Below are positions 1 through 8,591 of a DNA stretch of 34,881 bases, piece after piece. This DNA is from a virus, in the IMG/VR virus record IMGVR_UViG_3300042458_001409, positions 1 to 34,881 of that record. One strand, 5' to 3'. Each line of letters opens with the position of its first letter. Within the stretch, counting starts at the first letter, position 1. A program made the translations under genes and the position numbers. The notes beneath the pieces were generated by a model. It ran no database searches and was not told the origin of the DNA. It saw nothing but the letters and a program-made list of their open reading frames with translations.

Positions 1-126
1 TCCATCAACATCCATCATAGTATATTCGTGACCTTCTTCTTCAAAAGATAAATTTAACTCATTTCGTCTTATTGATAAGACATTCCTTATATCTTCCGCA
101 ACTTTTGCTATTTCTTTTAAATTCAT
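1..126 (-). CDS. N-terminal fragment of a possible PD-(D/E)XK exonuclease
   Basis: Only the first 42 residues lie in the window and the gene runs off its left edge. The ATG at 126-124 overlaps the primase stop in an ATGA arrangement, so the two genes are probably translationally coupled. The visible protein starts MNLKEIAKVAEDIRN and continues with an acidic segment (FEEEGHEYTMMDVDG). The pattern F-x-x-E-x-H-x-Y-x-M-x-D-x-x-G resembles the start of phage RecB-like PD-(D/E)XK exonucleases, where a short 'HxY' strand precedes the nuclease core. That match is from memory of the family and no catalytic residue is visible here. A replication or recombination role would fit its position next to primase. 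Confidence 0.4.
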   Translation of the reverse strand, partial: MNLKEIAKVAEDIRNVLSIRRNELNLSFEEEGHEYTMMDVDG

Positions 127-1049
127 TTTTTTTCTTGTATATAATACGGAGTAATATCACCTCTTAAATCACAAACATCTTTATCTTTTGGTAGTTTGAC
201 AAGTTTTATTCTATTGTAGAGAGCACCTCCGTTTAGTTTATCGTATAGTTTTTTTGCGTCATCATAAGCATCACCATCCAAACAGATAATAATATCTTTT
301 TTTGCTTTGGTATATAGTTTTTCCCACATATTGTCGTTGATGTACTTTCCAAGTAATGCTATTGAGTTATCCAAAAAGAATGAGTCAAAAACACCTTCAA
401 CAATATAGATGTCTTTTTTAAAATCAACCAAACTTTCATTAAAAATCAAAAAGTCCTTCGCAGCTTCGGGGTTTTTATATTTAAGTCTTGATTTGGGATC
501 CCAAGATCTAGAAACGAAGAAGTTTAGATCACCTTTTTTATTAAACGATGGGACTATTATTCTTCCGGAGTATTCTCCTTCAATACAAATTCCGATTTGG
601 TATTTATCTATTATTTCTTGTGTTATTCCTCGTTTTTTGAGGTAGTTAAAAGCTTCTTTTCTTGGTATATGTAGGGGGTGGATTTCTTCAAACTTCTTAT
701 ACTCTTTTGGTAGTTCTAACTCTTTAAATACCTTTTCTTTCTTTTCAAACTTATCTGGTCTGATTAACTTGTAGGTTTTTTTGTCTTTTTTTGATCCGTA
801 TTTATCAATTAACTTACCTAAGTGTCCGTGAGTGTCGTGAGTTTCTGAACATGCCCAACATTTATAAACGTGGTTTTGGTAATTTATTTCAAGATTACCC
901 TTTCCGTCAGTTTTTGATAACGCTTTAATATCATACGAACAAACCGGACAATCAACGGATATTTGTCCTGAATATTCGTTGATGCTTTTTGGTTCACCAA
1001 ACATCGTCATTATTAAATCTATCAAAAGTGATTCATCATCCATAAACAT
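123..1049 (-). CDS. DnaG-type DNA primase (zinc finger plus TOPRIM)
   Basis: The protein should synthesise RNA primers for lagging-strand replication. The frame stays open up to a GTG at 1094; residue numbers here count from that GTG. The zinc-binding module has C49-x-x-C52 and C79-x-x-C82. The TOPRIM metal site has the EG motif at E233 (YIVEGVFDS) and the D273-x-D275 pair (ICLDGDA), followed by KDKDVCDL, which is typical of the third acidic motif. The GTG lies inside the stem of an intrinsic terminator, so the ATG at 1049 (residue 16) or 1043 (residue 18) is the more likely start, and 1049 is used. At about 310 residues it is short for bacterial DnaG and closer to phage primases such as T4 gp61. 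The helicase is not in this window. The stop overlaps the next gene by 4 nt. Confidence 0.88.
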   Translation of the reverse strand: MFMDDESLLIDLIMTMFGEPKSINEYSGQISVDCPVCSYDIKALSKTDGKGNLEINYQNHVYKCWACSETHDTHGHLGKLIDKYGSKKDKKTYKLIRPDKFEKKEKVFKELELPKEYKKFEEIHPLHIPRKEAFNYLKKRGITQEIIDKYQIGICIEGEYSGRIIVPSFNKKGDLNFFVSRSWDPKSRLKYKNPEAAKDFLIFNESLVDFKKDIYIVEGVFDSFFLDNSIALLGKYINDNMWEKLYTKAKKDIIICLDGDAYDDAKKLYDKLNGGALYNRIKLVKLPKDKDVCDLRGDITPYYIQEKK

Positions 1050-1082
1050 AAGATAAGTATATGAATCGGTTTTGTCAAACAA

Positions 1083-1111
1083 TAAAAAACCCACCTTTAT
1101 GGGGTGGGTTT
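1083..1111 (-). terminator. Intrinsic terminator ending the late fibre/structural operon
   Basis: On the minus strand a 9-bp perfect stem (AAACCCACC / GGTGGGTTT, arms 1103-1111 and 1087-1095) with a 7-nt loop is followed directly by a run of T residues. It lies between the 147-residue leader protein and the primase and separates the structural block from the replication genes. Confidence 0.85.
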
Positions 1112-1136
1112 ATATTGATCTAATATAGAATTTATT

Positions 1137-1580
1137 TTATATTTTTCGTCCTTTAAATGATGATATGATTGACGATTTTACATCAGATTTGTATTTACCC
1201 GTAATTGGTTCTAATTCTCTGATTATTTTTTTTATTGTACCTTTACTTACCTTTAATTCTTGTCCATCAATAGATAAAAAATATTCATTAATAAAATCAA
1301 AATGGTTAAGTATATTTTTCACAATAAATTTATGGTCATCAATATCAAATTTAAACCCAATAAATTTAGCATAATCACCAGTAGGTTTTAGTTCTTCAAT
1401 GTTTTCCGCTTCACCATTTTTAATAGCAGATAGTAATTCATTACCAACTTCATCATCTTCATTTCCTTTACTGAAGTAATCGAAAATACCTTCGGCTTGT
1501 GTTTCGATTTTAGACTCTTTAATAACTCTTTTAACTATTCTCGCTAAATCCGATTCGGATAATCTTACAAGTCTTTTCAT
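1137..1580 (-). CDS. Small protein with amphipathic (L/I)KE leader, candidate internal virion protein
   Basis: This is a 147-residue protein of unknown function. Its first 22 residues (starting MKRLVRLSESDLARIVKRVI, then KE) match the leader of the alpha/beta-hydrolase-like protein at 33928-34692 position by position: basic start, L-[ST]-E-x-D-L, I-[VI]-K-R-V-[IL]-K-E. After that the two proteins have nothing in common. I20-K21-E22 followed by S23 fits the (L/I)-x-E cleavage rule of T4-type prohead proteases, so this could be a capsid-targeting propeptide; that is inference. The rest is a charged soluble alpha/beta chain with no membrane segment and no recognised domain. A TATTTAT element lies 15 nt before the ATG, and a strong terminator follows the stop. 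Confidence 0.75.
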   Translation of the reverse strand: MKRLVRLSESDLARIVKRVIKESKIETQAEGIFDYFSKGNEDDEVGNELLSAIKNGEAENIEELKPTGDYAKFIGFKFDIDDHKFIVKNILNHFDFINEYFLSIDGQELKVSKGTIKKIIRELEPITGKYKSDVKSSIISSFKGRKI

Positions 1581-1595
1581 ATTTTTAATTTATAT

Positions 1596-1602
1596 ATAAA
1601 TA
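1596..1602 (-). promoter_or_regulatory. TATTTAT upstream element, 147-aa leader protein
   Basis: TATTTAT in the sense strand lies 15 nt before the ATG at 1580, inside the longer TATTTATATATAAA. The same 14-mer at the same distance precedes the gene at 33928-34692. It is probably a late promoter or part of an AT-rich initiation region. Confidence 0.4.
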
Positions 1603-1620
1603 TCACCTAATTAAAAAAAG

Positions 1621-2226
1621 TTACCAAATCTTTTCTTGATTCATATAACCAAGAACACAAGTATATGAATCGGACATATCATAACACTCTTTTTTAAGTG
1701 TATTGTTCCGTGTATATAACCAAGTTATTTGTGGTTCTTTATCTGAAACTTTCCTCCAAATTAAATCTTTTTTATCTATGTCTTTTGGTAGTCCACCAAA
1801 CAATACGTGTTTACCTTTATCGTTTGGCATAACTAAATCAGGCCAAGCATATTTTCTTGAGTTGTATGTTGATATGTATGATGGTACGATACCTAAAGTG
1901 TCGTAAATTGACTTCGTAATCATTGAGTTATACCGTAATAAAGTACCTACTGTCCAAACATTGTTTGAGTTTAATAATGGTTCTTCTATTATAACACTAG
2001 TTATTCCAAGATTTTTATAATTAACCAATTTTTCTTCAAACATGGTCACTTTCATCAATAATTCTTGTATTTTATCCTCAACTTTTGGTTTGATAACGGG
2101 TGAGAAATGTGTTAGTTCTAACAATTCTCGTGTTTGAATATCAAATAGGCACCAACCTATAGTTTTTGTTGAAATATCTAACCCTAACACCTTTGGTGAG
2201 TTTTTAAAATCAGTTTTGTTTGCCAT
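1621..2226 (-). CDS. RuvC-like Holliday junction resolvase / RNase H-fold nuclease
   Basis: At 201 residues the size suits a phage RuvC-like resolvase, which would cleave branched DNA before or during packaging. The first strand carries the catalytic Asp, D17, in VLGLDISTKTIGW. The second acidic site is E81/E82 at the end of a hydrophobic strand (SVIIEEPLL). Near the C-terminus D183-x-x-D186 (YDMSDSYTC) matches the closing D-x-x-D pair of RuvC. These four acids in this order are the family signature; overall similarity to bacterial RuvC is low. The ATG at 2226 lies 5 nt after the stop of the 730-residue fibre-like gene, so it is expressed with the late structural genes. That suits resolution of replicated DNA for packaging. 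Another RNase H-fold nuclease remains possible. Confidence 0.75.
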   Translation of the reverse strand: MANKTDFKNSPKVLGLDISTKTIGWCLFDIQTRELLELTHFSPVIKPKVEDKIQELLMKVTMFEEKLVNYKNLGITSVIIEEPLLNSNNVWTVGTLLRYNSMITKSIYDTLGIVPSYISTYNSRKYAWPDLVMPNDKGKHVLFGGLPKDIDKKDLIWRKVSDKEPQITWLYTRNNTLKKECYDMSDSYTCVLGYMNQEKIW

Positions 2227-2231
2227 AAAAA

Positions 2232-4424
2232 TTAAAAATCTAATTTAATAGGATACTGTTGTATTCCCTGTCTTTTTTCGGGTGATTGTATCTTAGAAAT
2301 AACCATAAGTTCTTTATCCGCGTTGTAAAGAGCAACTTCCGTGACGTGTGGCGTCTTAGTTTTACTCCAAGTAGGGTTCGATGAGTCGAAGAACTGTGTT
2401 TGTCCTAAATTACAAAGATAGTTCATAACGTATATTGTTGCTTGAATGTCTGTTTGTATCGTTCCATAAAAATAAAACTCTCCACCAAAATTAAACGTAG
2501 TTCCTGTTTGATTTAATGATGGTAAATTAATGTAATTGTCCAATCTATATGTAGGCGCAGAATTATACATTGTCTCAGTTAATTGTATTGTGGTTGCAGT
2601 TAATCCTGTTGACGTTAAATACCCACCAACTGTCGTTGCCGATAATTGTGAGGAAATATCTATTTCTTTCCATGCAATAGGGTTAGGTCTTGTTGTTCCA
2701 CTACTAACCTTTTGTGCTAATATTTTTATGTTATTTGCACTAAACCCACTTAGTGAGGTCCCCACTTGAGGACTTAAAAATGGAAATTCGTTTCCAAACC
2801 TAACTAATACGTCTGTAGATCCTTGTACCATTGTTTGATCGTAACCACTTATTCTTGAGTAGTAATTACAATGTAACGAATTGGTAAAGGCACTATTGTT
2901 AAATCTATAAGTAACGAAAAGACTTTCACTATTACCCGATAATAATCCGGTTGTTCCACCATCACCACCACATAAGGTGTTTGGTAAAATCAGACCTAAT
3001 TGTGGTGCCGGTAAAGTCCACGACCTATTAGATTTGTTGTTTAGTGTTGCAACAATCTCATCATCATCAAATATAACCATTTTTTGGTCAGGATATACCT
3101 TACCTACTCTATTTGGAATTCCGTTAGTGTTTGCATGTGTATCCCACAAATGGTAATATCTAAGACCAGGTGCGTTAAAGTTTAAATCCCTAGTTGATTC
3201 CATATAATGTGGTTCAAAAAGGTTTAATGAAGTAAATCCTGATGGGTCAACATAGAACTCCTCACCTATGGTCGCATTTTGATTTTTGTGCCACATCAAC
3301 CAAGGAAGGTTGATTTTGAAGTTTCTTGCTTGTCCTGTATTTCCGGGATTTGTCGGATCGTATTCTTGAAAGGCAAATTTTTCACCATAAAAATTATCTA
3401 TCGCCTGATTTGTGTAGTGTACGATTCCAATCGCTTTTTGATCAATAGGATTAACAGTAATCTTATCGGATAGTGAGTTGTAATAATATGTTGAGTCGGT
3501 ATCAGTTTGACCACCATTTAGGTTATATCCAAAATACTCTTTAGATCCTGTATACCCTGTTGACTCATATAAGTTATAATCTTGATTTAAGTTGTTAAAA
3601 ACACCAGCCGGTGATTCGGTCCAAGGTGAATTCATATTCCATATCGCCACGTTACGTTGTGATACGTCACAATTTGTTTCAAAATTAAACACGTCAGTTG
3701 CCCAATATGGTTGTGGTGTGAACGTATCGTATAAATCCGTCATTTTTTGCGGATAAAATAAACAAGACGAATTACCCGTAATACCCATATTACTAAAATC
3801 AGGCACCTGCCTATCGACTTGTATTGTTACCGTCGTTGCTGTTGAGGTGTCTCCGGTTATTCCAACTATCTTATAGGTAAACATAGGTGAGTTACCTGAT
3901 ATTGGTGATATGTTTCCGTTTGTAAATATAGTGATAAAGTCACCCTCACTTACGGTACCAGATACGGTTAAATTAACAGAAGATGAAGACAGCGTTATTG
4001 TAGTTCCTGATGATAAGGTCGTATTATCAATTATAAAGTTAGGATTTAAAGTGTATGCCGAAGAAGTGAATACCGTACTACCAGTAAAGAATCCCCTTGG
4101 TGCCGCACTATTAAAAACATCATCAATATAAGAATCATCATACGGAATACCAAAAGTACTACCAGATGTTGAGTCCACAAAAAGTGGATATTTGATGTTC
4201 ATTCTATTTCTGTCAGGAATCGGTGCCGTATTTTGAGAGTTATACTGAGGACTTAGAACGTTGGACTCAACCAAATTCATTCCATTAACACAGTTATAAC
4301 AAACCTCACTATCTCCAACTTGGAAATACGCGATATCGAATTTACCTTGCGATAACCTTTTTCTTGCAGCATCGGTTAATTGTGTATTAATGAGTGCTGA
4401 GGTATTTTTAATTATGTAAGACAT
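2232..4424 (-). CDS. Putative tail fibre or tail-surface protein, 730 aa
   Basis: This large Gly/Ser/Thr/Asn-rich protein ends the fibre block. The N-terminal region (MSYIIKNTSALINTQLTD, then ARKRLSQGKFDIAYFQVGDSE) resembles the start of phage tail-fibre N-terminal domains in which 'LT..GR..L..G' leads into a strand ending in GD, and probably anchors it to the baseplate or to another fibre. The middle is beta-rich with many TTATTVTI-type strands. The C-terminal part has aromatic segments and ends in a basic stretch (SPEKRQGIQQYPIKLDF). There is no signal peptide, membrane segment or collagen repeat. It is read 20 nt after the 544-residue protein and 5 nt before the resolvase. No enzymatic motif was seen. 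The fibre call comes mostly from composition and context. Confidence 0.6.
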   Translation of the reverse strand: MSYIIKNTSALINTQLTDAARKRLSQGKFDIAYFQVGDSEVCYNCVNGMNLVESNVLSPQYNSQNTAPIPDRNRMNIKYPLFVDSTSGSTFGIPYDDSYIDDVFNSAAPRGFFTGSTVFTSSAYTLNPNFIIDNTTLSSGTTITLSSSSVNLTVSGTVSEGDFITIFTNGNISPISGNSPMFTYKIVGITGDTSTATTVTIQVDRQVPDFSNMGITGNSSCLFYPQKMTDLYDTFTPQPYWATDVFNFETNCDVSQRNVAIWNMNSPWTESPAGVFNNLNQDYNLYESTGYTGSKEYFGYNLNGGQTDTDSTYYYNSLSDKITVNPIDQKAIGIVHYTNQAIDNFYGEKFAFQEYDPTNPGNTGQARNFKINLPWLMWHKNQNATIGEEFYVDPSGFTSLNLFEPHYMESTRDLNFNAPGLRYYHLWDTHANTNGIPNRVGKVYPDQKMVIFDDDEIVATLNNKSNRSWTLPAPQLGLILPNTLCGGDGGTTGLLSGNSESLFVTYRFNNSAFTNSLHCNYYSRISGYDQTMVQGSTDVLVRFGNEFPFLSPQVGTSLSGFSANNIKILAQKVSSGTTRPNPIAWKEIDISSQLSATTVGGYLTSTGLTATTIQLTETMYNSAPTYRLDNYINLPSLNQTGTTFNFGGEFYFYGTIQTDIQATIYVMNYLCNLGQTQFFDSSNPTWSKTKTPHVTEVALYNADKELMVISKIQSPEKRQGIQQYPIKLDF

Positions 4425-4429
4425 ATTTT

Positions 4430-4436
4430 ATAAATA
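4430..4436 (-). promoter_or_regulatory. TATTTAT upstream element, 730-aa fibre-like gene
   Basis: Sense-strand TATTTAT ends 5 nt before the ATG at 4424, in the short gap after the 544-residue gene. Confidence 0.35.
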
Positions 4437-4444
4437 TTCATGGT

Positions 4445-6079
4445 TTAAGAAAGTAACGGACAAATTGGTCCAAATTTTACCGCACTTGCGGTTCTATTAA
4501 TTATTGTCGAATCAATACCCTGACAATTTAACGGGGTTAATGATATTTTTTTAACGGTTAATGTAACATCGGAATACGCCTTTAATATACAAAAATTACT
4601 AGTTGCGCATATTTCACTTATATATTGGTTTATCGTTCCTGTAATATTTGATGTTGTGTCCGTCAATAAACAATTTAAGTATGAGATCGTATATGTTGTT
4701 GTAATTATGTCACCGGCAATACACAACGGTCTACTTACTGTTTGTGTAACAGGTATTGATGATATACCGCCAGGTAAAGTTGATCCAACACTTCCACTCG
4801 CATTTATCGTGTTTGCAATTATCGGAGCGTCCGTGGAATTTGTATATGCGGTAGTAGCAACATTAAAAATTAAATCAAACTTAACTGTTGAAGGTTGATT
4901 AAACGGGGTGTTTGGTGTTAGACTTATATTGAAATTAGTGTCTTGTGATAATGTGGTGGAATTGGCGGTTTGATTCGTTGTGGTGGTTGATTGTAGTCCT
5001 GGAGTGGTAAAGTTAACATTTATCTGATAGTTCGTGTAATTTTGAACTGGGATTATTGAAAACCCTTGATTCCCTACATTTTGTAATGGTGAAGAATCTT
5101 TAACATACACAGTTTTTGGTCCTGCAGCCAGACCCGTTAAAAGGTTAGTTGATGTGAAATTAATATTGTCTAACGAATATATGTAAGGTGGTGTTCCTCC
5201 AACTACATTAATAGTTGCCGATCCTAAACTTGTTGAACATGCCGGATTTTGTGTTTGAACTGTTATCTGTAAAGGTGATGTCGTACAAACTCCCGTAGCA
5301 ACAATAACGTTAGATATGAATGACCCTGGTAGTGTCCAAGACCCAACAGGTGGTATATTAGGATTTTGTAAGTATGGTACGTTAGGTGTTGTCCAACCAC
5401 TAACAGTCCATCTTGTATTTGTGTTATCGTAATAGATTGTTTGTGTACTACTTGTCCAAGAAGGGTAATTATTTATAGTATCACCACTATAGAACGTCGT
5501 CAGACTGGCTGTCGGTTGTATGTATCTTGTTAAACAAAGTGGTCCGGAATATGGTTGTGGTGCAGGTATATTTGCGATACAAGCAAAACATGAGTTATAT
5601 GGTCCTGAAGATTTAACGGCAACTGAATTACTATACGTTTGACCCGTATTTAACTCCAAACCTAAACTTGTCCAACATCCCGTTTGTGTTGTTAATTTGT
5701 ACACTTTATTAGGGGTAAACAATGATGGTGTGGATGCGATATAATATATGTATTGTGGTGTTACTGCGGATATTAATACACATTTTTCAAATTTTTCTAA
5801 ATAAAAACTTTCATATCCGACCTCACATGTTGTTGTCGCACTAAAATCACCATAATAATCAACAACTGTTGCCGTGTAATTACCAGGAATTAAATTGGTT
5901 ATGTAAGTACCTTGTGCTCCGTTACTCCAAGATACATTATAAGGTGGTGTCCCACCTGTTATTAAAATGGCCATATAACCATTTGATGAGTCAGGTGTTG
6001 ACGCATTTATGGTATCACAATCTATACCTAAAGGTAAGAGTGTTATTATATTACAACTATTTCCACTTAAATCTGCCAT
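4445..6079 (-). CDS. SprB-repeat adhesin-like fibre protein, 544 aa
   Basis: At least two SprB-like repeats are visible. One spans residues 35-85 (GGTPPYNVSWSNGAQGTYIT, then LIPGNYTATVVD) and one about 275-335 (GSATINVVGGTPPYIYSL, then LAAGPKTVYVKD). Each has the family pattern G-G-x-x-P-[FY], a central W/L-x-N/D-G or equivalent, then L-x-x-G-x-Y-x-[VA]-x-V-x-D. SprB repeats are known from the cell-surface gliding adhesin of flavobacteria. The intervening region contains W-rich strands, and the C-terminal part is Thr/Asn-rich with a Cys-containing beta domain. There is no signal peptide, so delivery must be by assembly onto the virion. Only 3 nt separate it from the 173-residue short fibre, suggesting co-translation. 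The likely role is host-surface binding, but which surface it contacts is unknown. Confidence 0.65.
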   Translation of the reverse strand: MADLSGNSCNIITLLPLGIDCDTINASTPDSSNGYMAILITGGTPPYNVSWSNGAQGTYITNLIPGNYTATVVDYYGDFSATTTCEVGYESFYLEKFEKCVLISAVTPQYIYYIASTPSLFTPNKVYKLTTQTGCWTSLGLELNTGQTYSNSVAVKSSGPYNSCFACIANIPAPQPYSGPLCLTRYIQPTASLTTFYSGDTINNYPSWTSSTQTIYYDNTNTRWTVSGWTTPNVPYLQNPNIPPVGSWTLPGSFISNVIVATGVCTTSPLQITVQTQNPACSTSLGSATINVVGGTPPYIYSLDNINFTSTNLLTGLAAGPKTVYVKDSSPLQNVGNQGFSIIPVQNYTNYQINVNFTTPGLQSTTTTNQTANSTTLSQDTNFNISLTPNTPFNQPSTVKFDLIFNVATTAYTNSTDAPIIANTINASGSVGSTLPGGISSIPVTQTVSRPLCIAGDIITTTYTISYLNCLLTDTTSNITGTINQYISEICATSNFCILKAYSDVTLTVKKISLTPLNCQGIDSTIINRTASAVKFGPICPLLS

Positions 6080-6082
6080 ATT

Positions 6083-6604
6083 TTATCCAAAATCAACTAT
6101 ATTATAGTATATTTTTATTTTCATAGTTCCATCACCTGCAGTTGGGTTAGATACAAGATCGGCCAATCGTAAATTAGAGTTAACTGGCATATAATTCAAT
6201 ATATCCATAGAACTCACCATTATCACATCTGCCGTTCCCTGTATGTCGAACTGTTTGGTAACAGTATTTGATGCATTATCAATAAGAAAAATTGGATTTG
6301 CTGAGTAACTTGATGTTCCGTACACATATTCAAAATATACCTTAAAATCATAATATTTATTAGATCCTGGTGCTGGTAGGATATTAACGGGTAAACTATT
6401 TAAAGTGAGAATTTCAGAATCAGATACCGTAATTTCACTATAATATTGATATCCACCAATAGTTGGTGCAATTTGATTTAACTCTACTTTATATGATGAT
6501 CCAGCCGGATTCTGTGACGGATCTCCCGTATACACAATATGTATAAGGGTTGTTGGTGTAATTGCCGTTGATTGGGCGAATGTTTTATCTGTTAATCTTG
6601 CCAT
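6083..6604 (-). CDS. Short tail fibre with shared N-terminal adapter, 173 aa
   Basis: Residues 8-50 (TFAQSTAITPTTLIHIVYTG, then DPSQNPAGSSYKVEL) are nearly the same as the N-terminus of the 1624-residue long fibre, so both probably dock on the same baseplate or fibre-connector site. The rest (SEILTLNSLPVNILPAPGSN, then strands with TSSYSANPIFL and a GDGTMKIKIYYNI end) follows a phage virion domain pattern in which 'ILTLNSxPVxIxPAPG' leads into a jelly-roll-like fold with a small-residue loop. It may be an alternative short fibre, a capping protein or an assembly competitor of the long fibre. The ATG at 6604 follows the third mini-adhesin by 19 nt, with only a degenerate TATTTAA in front. It ends 3 nt before the SprB-like 544-residue gene. 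Confidence 0.65.
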   Translation of the reverse strand: MARLTDKTFAQSTAITPTTLIHIVYTGDPSQNPAGSSYKVELNQIAPTIGGYQYYSEITVSDSEILTLNSLPVNILPAPGSNKYYDFKVYFEYVYGTSSYSANPIFLIDNASNTVTKQFDIQGTADVIMVSSMDILNYMPVNSNLRLADLVSNPTAGDGTMKIKIYYNIVDFG

Positions 6605-6623
6605 TTTTATATTTTTTTAAATA

Positions 6624-6908
6624 TTATTCAAATTGGTATTCTTCTCCGTCTTGGAATTCAAAATATTCCCCGTCTTCAAATTGTTTATATGTTGTCGATG
6701 CAACCTCACAAAAAACACAATTATTATTATCAATAATTTTTACAACATATGTTGGATATGTTTCGTATACTGTGGGTAACGTAAAGGTGTATGGTACCGT
6801 ATTTGTTGTTGCAACATAAACACATGTACCTGAACAACTATTACATATCCATACATCGTATGGTGACGTTCCGCTAGTTATTGAGTTTATTGTTATCTGA
6901 TATGACAT
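6624..6908 (-). CDS. Single-domain SprB-like mini-adhesin, copy 3 (94 aa)
   Basis: This small Cys-containing beta-protein is paralogous to the two at 14728-15015 and 15031-15318. Shared features are an N-terminal strand (ITINSITSGTSPYDVWIC), a C-x-x-C...C-x-[YF]-[VL] core, a middle strand ending in IIDNNNCVF, and an acidic aromatic C-terminus (FEFQDGEEYQFE). The first half reads like one SprB repeat (G-T-x-P-[YF] then D-x-x-G/N-C). It may cap, decorate or lock a fibre, as small phage fibre accessory proteins do. That role is inferred from size, paralogy and location. Confidence 0.65.
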   Translation of the reverse strand: MSYQITINSITSGTSPYDVWICNSCSGTCVYVATTNTVPYTFTLPTVYETYPTYVVKIIDNNNCVFCEVASTTYKQFEDGEYFEFQDGEEYQFE

Positions 6909-6914
6909 AATTTA

Positions 6915-6921
6915 ATAAATA
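6915..6921 (-). promoter_or_regulatory. TATTTAT upstream element, mini-adhesin 3
   Basis: Sense-strand TATTTAT lies 6 nt before the ATG at 6908. Confidence 0.35.
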
Positions 6922-6923
6922 TT

Positions 6924-8534
6924 TTATGTTATTTTTTTACAATTTCCGTTTAATGTACAATATTCTGTTACCATACCATATGTATCTACCCTATAGATTT
7001 TAGTTCCGTATTGTACATAATCAATAGTTACTGGTTTTGTTAAATTAATATCTTTATAAATATAAACTCCCGTTTGCATTATTGTGTTGGCAGATGAAGT
7101 GTAGAATGTGATTGCTGCCCCGAAGTTAGTTAATTGACAGACAGGGCAAGAAACAGAATATTCCCCTTTAGCTTCCCACGTTTTATATGTGGTTCCTGTT
7201 ATTACAGGCGTATTACACTCAACACAAGAATCGTAAACCGTCTGTGCTGATGATGTAAATATATTTGTGTTTGCAATTATAAATCCACTTGGTGGTGCAT
7301 AACCAACAAAATTACCAATATATCGATAACAAGTTCCACCAGTAGTTTTTAGTATATCGTCAACCACCACATTTGATGGTGGGTATGCTACTTGTATTAT
7401 CATACTATTGTTTGTACACGACGTGAACACAAAAGAAGTGTTGACTGGATATGATGTTGGTGTGGGGGTTGCCGTTGGTGTTGGTGTAGGGGTTGGTGTT
7501 GGTGTAGGGGTTGGTGTCGGTAAATTACATCCAGTACAACCTGATATCAACTCTATTATTTCAACCACAACCCTATTTGGTGATCCTCCAACATTTTCGG
7601 TGTATGTAACACACTGTATTTGGTCAGAATTAAAATCACTTAACGTAACAACAAACGTCGTTCCTGTGGTTATTTGTGATCCACTAAATAATAAATTGTC
7701 AGATACGTAATATATATCGGTCGTCTGACAGTCGACTAATTTCTTAACGGTAGGACAAACAAAATAACCCTGATCAACAACAAATGTAACACTTTCTCCC
7801 GTAACAGGTATTCCTGTCGGTGTCGGTGTTGGTGTAGGAGTCGGAGTTGGTGTAGGGGTCGGTGTAACCTCACTGTATGATAAATTAGCACTAAACCCAG
7901 AACAAGGGTCAACCGTAGGGGTTGGTGTGGGTGTAGGTGTAGGTGTTGGAGTTGGCGTAGGGGTCGGAGTTGGGGTTGGTATATCACACTCCAATAAAAT
8001 ATCAAAATCTAAAATAGAACAAGGGTCTGTTGGTGTGGGTGTCGGAGTTGGACAAATACCTGAAGATTGAATGCTTGGAGCAAAATCAGGACATTCACTT
8101 GTCGTTGGGCTTGATCCGTAAAACTCACAAACACCACCTAAAGATGAACTTAAGCACCATTTTGTTGTGTCAAAATAAACGTATCCAGGATTTGTTCCTC
8201 CTGTAAAATATATATGACCATTATAACTACCGTCAATTTGGTATGTTCCGGTTATTGCCGAATACGTACTACCCAATAGTTCGATACATATAGTGTCGTC
8301 ACAACACGAATAACATGACGGATCGGTACACCCTGTAACCACAGTTGCGGTACCAACTAACGATGTTGTTACTATTGTTGGTGTTGTTGCGGTAACAACA
8401 GTATAGCACCCTTCAACTATAACCGTATCTCCGGTCACATTAAAAACAGTACCTAAAGTTTGTAACCCAAGCCAACTCGTTGCACTATATGATATTTGAT
8501 TGTAACAACAACTACTTAATATTATGTCAGCCAT
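6924..8534 (-). CDS. Cys-rich fibre protein with four Thr-Pro linkers, 536 aa
   Basis: The protein alternates small Cys-rich beta domains with four stiff (Thr-Pro)n linkers at about residues 161-169, 185-207, 223-240 and 338-360. The N-terminal domain has CC, C-x-x-C-x-x-CC and other Cys clusters. The C-terminal domain contains SCPVCQL and ends in [11 protein letters not shown]. Such linkers hold binding modules away from a surface, as in extracellular bacterial proteins, and are classic O-glycosylation substrates. The gene follows the GT60-like glycosyltransferase by 57 nt, making it the best candidate for its product's target. The linkers are encoded by in-frame hexanucleotide repeats, so their length can change without a frameshift. 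No enzymatic motif is visible. A fibre or decoration role is inferred from neighbours and architecture. Confidence 0.65.
   Translation of the reverse strand: MADIILSSCCYNQISYSATSWLGLQTLGTVFNVTGDTVIVEGCYTVVTATTPTIVTTSLVGTATVVTGCTDPSCYSCCDDTICIELLGSTYSAITGTYQIDGSYNGHIYFTGGTNPGYVYFDTTKWCLSSSLGGVCEFYGSSPTTSECPDFAPSIQSSGICPTPTPTPTDPCSILDFDILLECDIPTPTPTPTPTPTPTPTPTPTPTVDPCSGFSANLSYSEVTPTPTPTPTPTPTPTPTGIPVTGESVTFVVDQGYFVCPTVKKLVDCQTTDIYYVSDNLLFSGSQITTGTTFVVTLSDFNSDQIQCVTYTENVGGSPNRVVVEIIELISGCTGCNLPTPTPTPTPTPTPTPTATPTPTSYPVNTSFVFTSCTNNSMIIQVAYPPSNVVVDDILKTTGGTCYRYIGNFVGYAPPSGFIIANTNIFTSSAQTVYDSCVECNTPVITGTTYKTWEAKGEYSVSCPVCQLTNFGAAITFYTSSANTIMQTGVYIYKDINLTKPVTIDYVQYGTKIYRVDTYGMVTEYCTLNGNCKKIT
7456..7523 (-). 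repeat. In-frame hexanucleotide repeat encoding Thr-Pro linker 4
   Basis: Imperfect tandem copies of a 6-bp unit (plus strand GGTGTN/GGGGTT variants) encode alternating Thr-Pro with one Ala substitution. Confidence 0.85.
7815..7866 (-). repeat. In-frame hexanucleotide repeat encoding Thr-Pro linker 3
   Basis: Tandem 6-bp units with third-position variation encode an uninterrupted Thr-Pro run between two Cys-containing domains. Confidence 0.85.
7914..7980 (-). repeat. In-frame hexanucleotide repeat encoding Thr-Pro linker 2
   Basis: This is among the longest Thr-Pro tracts of the 536-residue protein. Wobble positions vary between units, so the tract is not a freshly expanded pure microsatellite. 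Confidence 0.85.
8028..8051 (-). repeat. Short hexanucleotide repeat encoding Thr-Pro linker 1
   Basis: About four 6-bp units encode the shortest Thr-Pro linker (PTPTPTPTD). Confidence 0.75.
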
Positions 8535-8554
8535 TCAATTTTTAAGTTTTTTAT

Positions 8555-8561
8555 ATAAATA
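8555..8561 (-). promoter_or_regulatory. TATTTAT upstream element, 536-aa Thr-Pro protein
   Basis: Sense-strand TATTTAT lies 20 nt before the ATG at 8534, in the 57-nt gap after the glycosyltransferase. It has the longest spacing of the set. Confidence 0.35.
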
Positions 8562-8591
8562 ACAGGAATTTCATTTTATTAATTGTTTTTA

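Noticed and set aside
7408-7710. Plus-strand frames such as 7408-7710, 12200-12628 and 12638-13138
   Set aside because: They are opposite to repeat-rich minus-strand genes, consist of low-complexity VGVGVG or VPPV strings, and have no neighbours or motifs. They are shadows of Thr-Pro and Gly-Thr codons.
7456-8051. Possible CRISPR array or regulatory satellite from the regular GT-rich repeats
   Set aside because: The units are 6 bp with no spacers, are in frame, and encode Thr-Pro linkers in a long gene.
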